From Microbulbifer variabilis (lineage in GTDB: Bacteria; Pseudomonadota; Gammaproteobacteria; Pseudomonadales; Cellvibrionaceae), in contig NZ_CP092418.1 of NCBI RefSeq assembly GCF_023716485.1, positions 2,897,001 through 2,961,000 on the forward strand: DNA of 64,000 nucleotides, written 5' to 3'. Below are positions 55,801 through 64,000 of this stretch, piece after piece. Position 1 is the stretch's first letter, and each line of letters begins with the position of its first letter. The position numbers and the translations under genes were made by a program. The notes beneath the pieces are model-generated. The model did no database searches and had not been told where the DNA came from. It was given only the letters and a program-made list of their open reading frames with translations.

Positions 55801-58095
55801 TTCACCGTAGCCAACCAATAATTCCTGTGAAACGTTTACCTCTTTCGTTGACTCTTCAACCTTATCCACCAGCCACAGAGTCTGCTCGGCAGTTTCATCG
55901 AAGCGGCCTTTTTTATCGTACACCCGCAAGACATAGTGCAGTTTTTTTAGCGGTGCCTGGAAATGGGAAAATTCTGCAAACCACTCCCCTTCTCCGGCAG
56001 CCAGCGGGACTATGTCAACCGGCGTGTCTCTCAGGGACTGCCCTTCTTCAAACAGGCGTACCTCGGCCCGCTCAATAAAACTGGGATAGTTGGTGTAGCT
56101 GCGGAAAACCACGCGGTTCTCGCTGTGCTCGGTATCCGGGTTATCCGCGTAGCGAATGGTATTGGGCCAGGCTGAAATATTCAGACGCGGCTGCATTTTT
56201 TTGTTATCGAAGCGGAACTGGATATTGGCATTATCCAGCGCCACATCGGTACAGCGCTGCAGATCGGCAGAATTTTTATAGGGATCGTATTCGGGGCTGC
56301 CATCCACAGTAATACGCATTAAATTCAGTGAATAGGGGTTGTTAGCGATGGCTTCGCGGTTAATACGCTCGATCTCCAGACGGTCGCTCTCCGCCAGAAT
56401 CGCCAGCTCATCGTAGAGCACCTGCACTTCAACCCTCGCGCCTTCATCCAGGGTGAAACCGTTGGCCACTACATCATCGGACTGCACATAACCGCGCCCT
56501 TCAAACTCCACTTGGGAGTCTTCGAGGCTGAGAAGCTCTTTTACCTGCTCCATCGCACGGCGCGCGCGGGCACCAGAGAGCCCAACATCATCGCCGTAGA
56601 CCATGGCTTCCCGGCGGTCCATGCGCTTGTTTTCGCTATAGCCAATAAAGCTCAGGCGCACATTGGCTTTGCTCGAAATTTCCCCCATGGCAGCGCGAAT
56701 TTGAGTCAGCTGCGCCTGGGTAATAATCGGATCGCCATTATCGAAACGGATAGGCGCTATATCGCCACGTAGAGATTGATGGGCAATGGTAATGGTTTCC
56801 GCGGCTGCCGCCTCTGGGCAGGCCTGTACGCCATCCACCGCCACTTCGAGGGGATCGTCGTACCAGAACTCCACTTCCACACGGCGGTTTAGGGTGCGCC
56901 CCTTGGGTGTGTCATTGGCGGCTATGGGCTGACTGGCGCCCTTGCCGCTGCTGGAGATCATGGCGTCCGGTAGGCCCAGGGCATCGCGCACCGCCAGAGC
57001 AACACGGCGGGCTTCGCTGTGGGACTTTTCCCGATAGGCATTCTGTTGCTGCTCAGAGCTTTCACCAATTTGCAGAGGCAACGCATCGGTATGACCAACA
57101 AAATGAATCACCAGATTATTTTTGTTGGCCAGATTTGTGCGCACTTCGCGGATACGCCGTAAGAACGCCTCGGGTAAATTCGCCTGCCCCGGCTGCCAGC
57201 GCAAAGGATTAACCAGGTTTTTTAAGCGCGCGCGCTGTTCAGTGCCAGCGGTATAATTCAATCTACAAACCGTTTCCTGCCGACACACTTTGACCCGGTT
57301 AAGTGCCAGGGCTTCAGCGCGGGCACGGGCTGCCATAGCCTCTGCATCCAGAGCATCGTAACTCACCTGCACTTGCACACGACGGTTCAGTTCGCGTCCG
57401 GCAGTAGTGATATTGTCGGCAATGGGCTCTGCGTCACCGCGGCTTTCCACCGCGATCATCTCTTCCGGCAGTTCCAAAGCCTGCTGGAAAAAATCTGCCA
57501 CGAATTGAGCCCGAGCAAGGGTAAATTCTTCCTTACTTGCGTAATCCGCAACGAATTCTTTTTGCATCGGGTCCGAATCGGTGTGACCAATAAAATGCAA
57601 TTGGAAATTGGGCGTTTCTCCCAGCTCATCCAGCTTTTCACGCAATAACGCGATGGCCTCAGGAGAAACTTCATCAGCCACAGCGAAAAACTGTAATGGC
57701 TCGATAAAGTCTTCCACCACAATCGGCTCGGGAGGGGCAATAAAAGTGCCCGCATTCTGAAGCCATTGATTGGAAGGGGCGCGCAGCAACATCGTTTCCG
57801 TATTGCTGCCTATGGATTTTTCCTCAAACTCCGTCTGCGGCTCCTCTACCTCTGGCGCCAGTCCGGGAATTTTTTGCCACACCTGCCACCAGCTGGTTTC
57901 CAGGGGTTCGGCTACCTCGGTGTCAGTTTTCTGCTGCGCGTGTACAGGCATTGCCAAGGCCAAAGTAATCGCTGTGGCCAGGCAACGCTCACGCCGACGA
58001 AATGTGTGAGTGTTTTTTTTCGCAACAAGCGCTGTGCCAGATCTGTGCGAACACTCCAGGTTACTGCGCTTTTTATTGCCATCTGCAAAGGACAT
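52870..58095 (-). CDS. Giant OmpA-domain outer-membrane beta-barrel protein
   Basis: 1741 residues from ATG 58095, which overlaps the stop of the upstream gene (TAATG) behind AGGAGGG. Long n-region and signal peptide ending near VHAQQ; three OmpA-like peptidoglycan-binding domains follow (about 130-250, 280-415, 450-570) with IGHTD, VGHTDALP and the degenerate IGYSENK. Then a beta-sandwich part (LVNGAEVPPGHTVWLAGN) and a long C-terminal barrel-type region of alternating strands to the last residues LFVNIVGKL. It should anchor the cell wall to the outer membrane. Works with the DUF11 protein; function unknown. Confidence 0.85.
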   Translation of the reverse strand: MSFADGNKKRSNLECSHRSGTALVAKKNTHTFRRRERCLATAITLALAMPVHAQQKTDTEVAEPLETSWWQVWQKIPGLAPEVEEPQTEFEEKSIGSNTETMLLRAPSNQWLQNAGTFIAPPEPIVVEDFIEPLQFFAVADEVSPEAIALLREKLDELGETPNFQLHFIGHTDSDPMQKEFVADYASKEEFTLARAQFVADFFQQALELPEEMIAVESRGDAEPIADNITTAGRELNRRVQVQVSYDALDAEAMAARARAEALALNRVKVCRQETVCRLNYTAGTEQRARLKNLVNPLRWQPGQANLPEAFLRRIREVRTNLANKNNLVIHFVGHTDALPLQIGESSEQQQNAYREKSHSEARRVALAVRDALGLPDAMISSSGKGASQPIAANDTPKGRTLNRRVEVEFWYDDPLEVAVDGVQACPEAAAAETITIAHQSLRGDIAPIRFDNGDPIITQAQLTQIRAAMGEISSKANVRLSFIGYSENKRMDRREAMVYGDDVGLSGARARRAMEQVKELLSLEDSQVEFEGRGYVQSDDVVANGFTLDEGARVEVQVLYDELAILAESDRLEIERINREAIANNPYSLNLMRITVDGSPEYDPYKNSADLQRCTDVALDNANIQFRFDNKKMQPRLNISAWPNTIRYADNPDTEHSENRVVFRSYTNYPSFIERAEVRLFEEGQSLRDTPVDIVPLAAGEGEWFAEFSHFQAPLKKLHYVLRVYDKKGRFDETAEQTLWLVDKVEESTKEVNVSQELLVGYGENRLARRNIPLDGNSVLVNGAEVPPGHTVWLAGNPVPVNEQGQFVAEQIFDPGMHTVEVAVLDQEGNGELFLRDLEFAKNDWFTVGIADLTIGYDKTNGPAALVTGDETHYDNSVSYDGRLAFYTSGGFGEGWRLSASADTEEGPVDDLFSNFMEKTPDALFRRLDSDLYYPTFGDDSTVVEDAPTSGKFYVKLSKYDDYGLWGNFKATYADNELAQIDRALYGANGHFESDSMTSFGEKRFQVDAFGAEPGTIAGRDEYRGTGGSLYFMRHQDILNGSERLRVEVRDKDSGLVLAVKNLSPVIDYDIDYIQGRVLLNKPLSALANDNLLIQDGSYNGNPQYLVARYEYTPGFEEMDTLAFGGRAHYWFGDHVKLGLSATQQDEDDNETALQGFDLTLRKTAGSWLKVEVANSEGGNLDSTNSLDGGFTFDSGQTFDPEASAAANKIEASLQLGDFFESLRGSGNFYHQQREAGFSGPGQFARGETTQFGAGINLPLGESFDVGLKADSKEEEFGLHTSATDLMLGYRLNDHWHLSSGVRSDSREDFSQVVAATQTQGDRTDMAVEASYDSGENWSAFGFVQGTVEVTGTREENNRVGVGGAYRVSDRLTMDSEVSSGDTGMGARLGTDFLVSDRTSVYLNYTLDNERSDTGVRARKGNMSTGFRSRYSDTLSMYGEERYSHGDVSTGLTHALGMDLAPNDRWTYGTTVEAGTLEDPRTGAKTERNALGLNMGYSLDAIRLASAVEYRTDAMETAVDENTVLESERDTWLLKNTLSYQLNPDWRLVGKFNYSDSKSSQGEFYDGKFTEAVMGYAYRPVNHDRLNTLLKYTYFYNVPTKDQVTVENTSAEFIQKSHIFSVDASYDLTQRWTLGGKYAYRLGQLSLDREDPEFFDSRASLYVLRADWHFVKRWDLLIEGRLLDLPDAQDSKSGALIGLYRHIGDHLKLGVGYNFTDFSDDLTQLDYDSQGLFVNIVGKL

Positions 58096-61000
58096 TACTG
58101 CCACCCTCCTTTGCTGGGCGGCGCACCACGCCGCCAGAACACTTCCGTTTCAATCGTCAGTTCGTAGTCGCCATAACTACGCGCCCACTGCTCGGCAATA
58201 TCCGCCTTGATCGTTTGCAAACGCTCTTCCACCAAATCCGGGTCTTCATTTTCCGCGAGGTAGGACAGGCGCAATACCGAGGGCGCTTCACTGAGTTTTT
58301 CCAGCAGCAGCTCAATACGGGACTGCCATTGGGGACGCATCTCGGTAGTTGTCGGTTCGAAGACCGCCTCGGCCATATCCAGGCGCACTACCCGGTGCAG
58401 GCTGGCGCCGAAGTTAAACTTCACCATCTTGCCTCGGGTCGCACGCACCACGCGCGGGTTTTCTGTGGTGAGACGATAGCCGCTTGGCAAACTGCGGTCG
58501 TCGAGCTTGAGCACAAAATTGGAACCGCGCTCGGGGTTTGGCACCACCGCACAGGTGATATGGAATCGACCGTGGGCATCGGCAGTGGCATTGAGACCCG
58601 TTGCACTGACGACCCTCGCACCGGCCAGCCCACCTTCACCGGCATCTTGGTAGCCGTTCATATTTTTATCGTCGAAGACCTTACCGATCACATCGGTACA
58701 GTCGAAAGTGGGGTCCGGTACCACACGCACGGTCGCCGAGGCTTCACCAGACGCCGTCTGCCCGGAGAGCTGGTTGAACATACGTGCACGGTTGACATAC
58801 TTGCCCTCCCCCACACCGGAACCTACAACGAGTAGCAGTTTCAACTCGCGGGTCTGATCCGCCTCTACACGTAGGTCCGACCAGATCAACTGTAACCCTT
58901 TCATCTCCGGTTCCACCGGTTCACCATCGAGACGCGCCGAGCCGGCCACGTATTTGAAGCCAGCGGGGAAGAAGTCCACCAGCTGCAAATCGGTAAGCGG
59001 TACCGGCAGGTTATTGCCGAAGGTAATGGTGTAAGGCACCAGTTGGCTACGGGTCACATTCAACATGGCCGCAGTTTTAGTAATAGAGAGCGCCCCCTCT
59101 AATTTCGGGTCCAGGGGGATATGGTTGTTGAACAACTGGCTATCCCCTGGAATTTGTTTGTTATCCAGAGTCAGACGCAGGTAATAGTTGGTCAAGGTAT
59201 CACGCGCTTCTATATCCAGCGGCGGATTAGTCGGGGACAGTTGCGCCTCGCAGTGTTGCGCAGTACCCGGCACCATATCCGCATTACTGCCGAGGCAGGC
59301 ACCCACATCGAATCCGGCAGTCTCCTCATTGGTCTGCGCTGGAATAACCAGGGATTCACCACCGACATAATTGTCATCGGCCAGTTCTACCCGAATCAGG
59401 TAGTCCGCATTGGCCGGACAGGCGGCATCATCGAAATTAATATCAAACTTGAAGTAGCCACCGGCACGGGTTACCTGACCCTGCTGCTTTTCATCATCGA
59501 AGCAACGATCCGGCAACTCCTGGCCTGAGCTGGCACGCAGCATATTCAGCGTCGCGCCGGTAATCGGAGCACGCAGAATGGAGTTGTAAATAACTCCGTT
59601 TGGCGTGAGCGGCAGGTTTAAGTCTTGCGGATTAGCACCAGACTCCACAAAGATCTCACTGATACGCTGGGGACCATTGGTGAAATCGGAAACCGGATTA
59701 CCCAGAGATGCGGTACTTTCGCTGGCATCCGGCGCGGTGTAGCGCATCTCGTAACTAAGACCACCATAATTGTTGGGTACCAGTCCCTGGAAATGGAAAT
59801 AGCCATTTTCATCGGTCTGAATTGTTTCCAGCAATGCACCGTTGAAATACAGATCCACTGCCCAGTTCAACAGCAGGCGTTCATCGGCATCGGCCTGATT
59901 ATTGAAGTTCACATCGTGCCACAGGTAACCGGCCAAATTAGCGATTCCTGGTGTGCCACCGACATCGATAGCAACACTGGCCTGGTTGCTTGAAGGTGGA
60001 TCATTCCAGTGCACTTCCGCGGTATTCACCACGGTGTAGCCAATTTCCAGGCTGTCGGAAAGTTTTGCCTGGAAGCGCAATGTCACACTTTCACCCGGCA
60101 GCAAATCTCCATAAGTTGTGGAGTAGTCAGCAGTAATTACCGTACCGGCAACGCTGACTCCATCTACTTGGCCATTGAGCATGGCAGAGTCTGCAACGTA
60201 GGTAAGGACACCATCGCCAGCAACCATTAGGTCATCAATAATATTTACCATGGTCGCCGGCACACCACTGATATTTTCAATGGTCACCAGATATTCCAGC
60301 ACTGCTCCGGCTTCGGCTGCACCACCGCCGACAACGGCAACTTCTTTTACAATTGAAAGCAGCTGTGCATCACCCACCACCACTAGTGTCGGTTGGGCGC
60401 CATTGGCCGGATTGCCATCTGCATCAGTAAGTACCAATGGCAGTTTTTCTGCAGTAACACTGCCCTGGTTACTGATTACCGTACCCCTGGCAGCATCCAT
60501 ATTCACCATTACATCAAAAGTTACGGTGGCAGTTTGTGCAGAAGTAATCACCCCCTCGTTGGCACCTGGCAAAGGTGGGGTTAGGTCATCAGAAGATACC
60601 GGCAATGCAGTATTCAGCAGTGACATACCACCGGCATTATCAGCAACCGCGATACCATTTAAGGTGGTACTGCCGGCAACATAAGTGGTATTTGCAGGCA
60701 CTTGGTCAGTGAGTGCGACCTGCAGCGCATCAACCCCCCCCATATTGGTAATCGCAATGGTGTAACGCAGTACATCACCGGGGTCGACAATACCCGTAGA
60801 AATATTATCCACCGTAATTGCCACCGTCTTATGAGCAACCAGCAGGGGAACATCGCCAACAATATCTATTGTTGGATCGTTGGGGGCATCTGTAGCGGGG
60901 TCATCCGATGGGACTTCATCGAAGGGGCCACTACCAGCACCTTCGCCATTAACAAAGCCTTGGTTTGAAATAATAGTGCCGTCATTGACATCATTAATGG

Positions 61001-64000
61001 TGACATCAAAGGTAACCATCACAGGCACAGCGCCAGTTGCCGCTGCAGCAATAAAACCATCAGCTTCGCCAGATGTATTAATGTTCATACCCGCTTCAAG
61101 CGGCGAAGCACCACTTACATCTGTAAGCGCAGAACCATTCAAGGTAGTGGAGCCAGCAACATAAGTAGTGTTCGCTGGGATCTGATCACGCAACATCCCG
61201 TTAACGATATTTTCGTTACCGGTATTTTCCACGCGAATGGTATAGCGCAGGGTATCCGCCACCATCAGCAGGTCCGGGTCACCGGTCATATCTGCTGAGG
61301 TTTTATGAATTACCAGCAGTGGTTCAGATTCAATTAATACCTGAGTAGGATCTTCATCCCCCGCAGCGTCAGGATCATCAGTACCGTTAATATTGGGATC
61401 ATCACTGTTTTTCAGTAATTGACCGGGCAACTGTACCTGAGCCTGATTCAACACAGTTGTACCGCTGTCAATTACAGAGGCGAGACTTACTTCATAGATC
61501 AACTGAATGGAATCACCCGCACTGCCACTTGCCGCCAGGTCAAGATTGGTCACCTTCAACAAGCCACTGCCGTGGGTACCAGCAGAAGCATCTGTCCCGC
61601 TACTATCGCTACTCGCCGGAGCAGTAACCAGTTGCAGGGAGCCCGACTGGAACAATGGCAAGCTGTTTAGGCGGCCCAAGTCATCAGTAATCTCAATACC
61701 ACTGACATCCACACCGCTGATATTTTTCAAAGTGAGGGTGTAGCGCAATACCTCTGCAGGGCTGGCCGTGACAGCCGGGTTTTGTCCACGAGTAACATTC
61801 TCGACAGTCTTGTAGAAAGTTACCTTGGGAACTGAAGCACTCAGGGTATAGGCATCCTCATGATCGAGCACGCCAGGTGTACCATCGGTAGGCGCCGGAC
61901 GAGTGTACTGACGCGCTTCAGGCGCACTGCTATCCCAACTGTGCCACAGCGTTACCCCGGCAATATTAGTGAGCGTATCGCCATCGCGGGTATCTGCATC
62001 CAGAGTAGCGTCGTAACTTAGCAGCAGATGGTGATCCGCAGCCAACATTGCCCCAGCGCCAATTGATGTGATGGTAAGAGTACAACTGGCTGCATCAAAG
62101 GCCGTATTAAAATCGGTACCTTCACTCAGGGTGGCAATCGCAGTACCGGCCGCATCGGTGATTTGAGCCGCAAAATTATTTGGTGCGGTTTCACACATGC
62201 CACCGGGATTATTATCCGGCAGGATATCGGTCACGCTGATATCCCAGGCTGGGCCGGTACCAATATTGTGTAAGTCCAAAGTAAAGGTGCCGGGTAAACC
62301 GGACTGCACACTGGCCGGGCCGGTTTTTGTCAGGGTAATCGCCGTAGGTTCTACCACCTGCATATCCAAGGTGGAATTACCCGCACCAGCACCCTGCCCC
62401 ATGGCCGGGTTGTCATTATCGTAGTTGTAGCTGTAACTGGCACCGTTGCTAAACATGAAGCCATCCACATTGGGTGGATTGCTGTCGCGCAAGCGCAGCG
62501 TTACATCAATAACCACCTGCTCACCAGCGGGCACATCGATGCCGTTGGTAGTATCGGCAATCACCAGTGCAGAAGCGGAACCGGTATTTTGCGGAGTAAA
62601 TGTATTTTTGCCGGAAACCTTGGCCGCACCAATAAATTCCAAATCCGCCGCGGAAGCACTGAGGTCAATCAACACGCTAACATCGTGCAGGGCTGCTGGC
62701 TGCGGCGTTTGCGGAATAGTAATGCGGTAATTGAACGGCTCGCCAATAGAAGCTGTGGGCTGAGTATTTTCAATGAGAAGCGGCGCGGCATTGGGAGTAT
62801 TAAACTGCACACTCACCGGGGCTGTGGGGCCGTAGTCTTCGCGCATATCCGCAGTCACGGCCGTCGTACCGAGAGAAGGCAGATTGTCGCCATCCAGAGA
62901 GTAATAAGTCTCCACATAAGCGGCATTTTGCAGATTGAGGCCCGCGCCCAAGTTAGCATCCGCCTGAACGCGGTACACCATTTGTAAAGTCTGGCCCGGG
63001 TTAATGGCGTAATCGGTACCCGCGGAGAAATCCCAAATCGCTGCGCCAGTGCTGCTGTCGAAAGTTGGAGCAACAACCGTTGCAGTAGCGCCATTGACAG
63101 TTACTGACTGCATATTGATACCAGCCTGGCGCAGGCCGATGGGAATCAAATCTTTAAAGAGCGGATCATAGGCGGGCGCAGAACCATTATTGGTAATCGT
63201 AATGGTGTAATCGACCCTATCACCGGCGGAGAGAGTGGTACCCCCAGCAGGATTCGAACTGATTGCTATTGCCAGGTCTGGCTGTAGCAGATCCAGAGTT
63301 TCACTGTCATTGCGTGTTTCATTACCGGTAGCGGCATCGAAGCTGAAAACAACATTATTAGTGAGTGCAGTATTGTTGGCTGGCCATGGGTGCACATCGC
63401 GGTTTAATACCCGCGCGCGATAGCGCAGCACAAATTCATCATTAGCTGCGTTGTTATCGCCTTGGTTGCGCAAATCAGCAATATTCCAACTCAGTGTGGT
63501 CGGGCCCGCGGCCGGATCACCGGTCTGCACCGGCTCGGCGATAGCGTTGTGGAGGAAAGGTGCCACAGCCGCGAAAGGTGCATTACTATCTCCATTGATC
63601 GACACAGTGCCGGCAAAGACCATGCCCTGCGGCAAGGTATCGACAATCTGCGCCTTCGGTGCTGTACCTTCTGGCAGGGCCAGACGCAGCTCGTATTCCA
63701 CCAGATCGCCGATACGCAACTGCACATCAGTGCTACCGTAGCTATCGTCAACACGGGTTTTGCTCAGTACGCTGTCATTGGCGGCGGTCAGCTGTGCGGC
63801 AATATTTTCCAGTACATAATCATTTAAACCACCGACACCGTCAGCACCATTGCGCTCATGGGGACTGCTGTTATCTTCATCCAGGCTGGTCCACTCGATG
63901 CGCGCAGTGGTGGAAAGTGTGGCAGCTGCCAGCACTTCATCCAGTACCAGAGCATCGAATACCAACAGGCTGTTATTACCGGCAGAGATATCCAGATCGC
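58095..64000 (-). CDS. Giant DUF11-repeat surface protein (partial, N-terminus outside window)
   Basis: More than 1950 residues visible; the frame stays open to the right edge. It has about eight DUF11/TIGR01451-type repeats (e.g. YTITITNNGSAPAYDPLFKD, YTIRVENTGN, YTITFGNNLPVPL), then SdrD-B-like modules (GYLWHDVNFNNQADADERL; GKVFDDKNMNGYQDAGEGGL), and a C-terminal OmpA-like segment of ~100 residues ending at the stop. The phrase QIPANTTYVAGSTTLNG occurs twice with one change. Such repeats form long Ig-like stalks, so this is a probable adhesin or surface scaffold, secreted and tied to the OmpA partner downstream. Confidence 0.85.
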   Translation of the reverse strand, partial: DLDISAGNNSLLVFDALVLDEVLAAATLSTTARIEWTSLDEDNSSPHERNGADGVGGLNDYVLENIAAQLTAANDSVLSKTRVDDSYGSTDVQLRIGDLVEYELRLALPEGTAPKAQIVDTLPQGMVFAGTVSINGDSNAPFAAVAPFLHNAIAEPVQTGDPAAGPTTLSWNIADLRNQGDNNAANDEFVLRYRARVLNRDVHPWPANNTALTNNVVFSFDAATGNETRNDSETLDLLQPDLAIAISSNPAGGTTLSAGDRVDYTITITNNGSAPAYDPLFKDLIPIGLRQAGINMQSVTVNGATATVVAPTFDSSTGAAIWDFSAGTDYAINPGQTLQMVYRVQADANLGAGLNLQNAAYVETYYSLDGDNLPSLGTTAVTADMREDYGPTAPVSVQFNTPNAAPLLIENTQPTASIGEPFNYRITIPQTPQPAALHDVSVLIDLSASAADLEFIGAAKVSGKNTFTPQNTGSASALVIADTTNGIDVPAGEQVVIDVTLRLRDSNPPNVDGFMFSNGASYSYNYDNDNPAMGQGAGAGNSTLDMQVVEPTAITLTKTGPASVQSGLPGTFTLDLHNIGTGPAWDISVTDILPDNNPGGMCETAPNNFAAQITDAAGTAIATLSEGTDFNTAFDAASCTLTITSIGAGAMLAADHHLLLSYDATLDADTRDGDTLTNIAGVTLWHSWDSSAPEARQYTRPAPTDGTPGVLDHEDAYTLSASVPKVTFYKTVENVTRGQNPAVTASPAEVLRYTLTLKNISGVDVSGIEITDDLGRLNSLPLFQSGSLQLVTAPASSDSSGTDASAGTHGSGLLKVTNLDLAASGSAGDSIQLIYEVSLASVIDSGTTVLNQAQVQLPGQLLKNSDDPNINGTDDPDAAGDEDPTQVLIESEPLLVIHKTSADMTGDPDLLMVADTLRYTIRVENTGNENIVNGMLRDQIPANTTYVAGSTTLNGSALTDVSGASPLEAGMNINTSGEADGFIAAAATGAVPVMVTFDVTINDVNDGTIISNQGFVNGEGAGSGPFDEVPSDDPATDAPNDPTIDIVGDVPLLVAHKTVAITVDNISTGIVDPGDVLRYTIAITNMGGVDALQVALTDQVPANTTYVAGSTTLNGIAVADNAGGMSLLNTALPVSSDDLTPPLPGANEGVITSAQTATVTFDVMVNMDAARGTVISNQGSVTAEKLPLVLTDADGNPANGAQPTLVVVGDAQLLSIVKEVAVVGGGAAEAGAVLEYLVTIENISGVPATMVNIIDDLMVAGDGVLTYVADSAMLNGQVDGVSVAGTVITADYSTTYGDLLPGESVTLRFQAKLSDSLEIGYTVVNTAEVHWNDPPSSNQASVAIDVGGTPGIANLAGYLWHDVNFNNQADADERLLLNWAVDLYFNGALLETIQTDENGYFHFQGLVPNNYGGLSYEMRYTAPDASESTASLGNPVSDFTNGPQRISEIFVESGANPQDLNLPLTPNGVIYNSILRAPITGATLNMLRASSGQELPDRCFDDEKQQGQVTRAGGYFKFDINFDDAACPANADYLIRVELADDNYVGGESLVIPAQTNEETAGFDVGACLGSNADMVPGTAQHCEAQLSPTNPPLDIEARDTLTNYYLRLTLDNKQIPGDSQLFNNHIPLDPKLEGALSITKTAAMLNVTRSQLVPYTITFGNNLPVPLTDLQLVDFFPAGFKYVAGSARLDGEPVEPEMKGLQLIWSDLRVEADQTRELKLLLVVGSGVGEGKYVNRARMFNQLSGQTASGEASATVRVVPDPTFDCTDVIGKVFDDKNMNGYQDAGEGGLAGARVVSATGLNATADAHGRFHITCAVVPNPERGSNFVLKLDDRSLPSGYRLTTENPRVVRATRGKMVKFNFGASLHRVVRLDMAEAVFEPTTTEMRPQWQSRIELLLEKLSEAPSVLRLSYLAENEDPDLVEERLQTIKADIAEQWARSYGDYELTIETEVFWRRGAPPSKGGWQ

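Overview
The window reads as chromosome of a marine-type gammaproteobacterium. The housekeeping genes (cysS, glnS, ppiB, lpxH, miaE, acnB, poxB) and the small families DUF3012, DUF3081, DUF3429 and DUF1289 fit the Cellvibrionales/Microbulbifer neighbourhood. That placement is inference from gene content, not from a marker gene. I saw no rRNA, tRNA or CRISPR array.

Layout. 1-1.4 kb: the start of a spermidine-synthase-like methyltransferase, msrC, and a small membrane coiled-coil protein. 1.6-9.0 kb: a complete Wadjet/Mks-type SMC defence operon (jetA-jetB-jetC-jetD, minus strand) preceded by a DUF3012 lipoprotein. 9.1-13.7 kb: core genes cysS, glnS, ppiB, lpxH. 13.8-21.1 kb: a sulfolipid-like cluster with an SqdB-like UDP-sulfoquinovose synthase, a GT8 glycosyltransferase (SqdD-like) and an epimerase (SqdC-like). 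Two paralogous stand-alone condensation-fold proteins (HHxxxDG) lie in or beside it, with a saccharopine-dehydrogenase-like oxidoreductase between. 21.5-28.8 kb: a four-gene operon of a glutamate-synthase-like flavoprotein, PoxB-like pyruvate oxidase, AdiA-like decarboxylase and AdiC-like antiporter, which looks like an acid-resistance unit. 28.8-36 kb: small conserved genes, miaE, a Tus-like replication-terminator protein, and a decayed lipid-kinase gene. 36.2-38.85 kb: acnB with a strong terminator.

From about 38.9 to 52.8 kb the sequence becomes visibly AT-rich and holds accessory genes: a sulfotransferase behind a hexanucleotide repeat, two paralogous MFS exporters, a TauE/SafE permease, an exported RelA/SpoT-fold protein, an FN3 protein with a putative C-terminal toxin domain overlapping a DUF7660-like immunity gene, a DUF2975/XRE pair divergent from an S9 peptidase around a 29-bp palindrome, an orphan YezG-like immunity gene, and a dead IS30-family element with recognisable ends. 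52.9 kb to the right edge is a two-gene surface locus on the minus strand: a giant DUF11-repeat protein (N-terminus outside the window), then a 1741-residue OmpA-domain/beta-barrel outer-membrane protein.

The strongest candidates for something undescribed are the sqdBDC-like operon interrupted by a condensation-type acyltransferase, the exported RelA/SpoT and FN3/ParB-like toxin loci, and the giant DUF11/OmpA pair.
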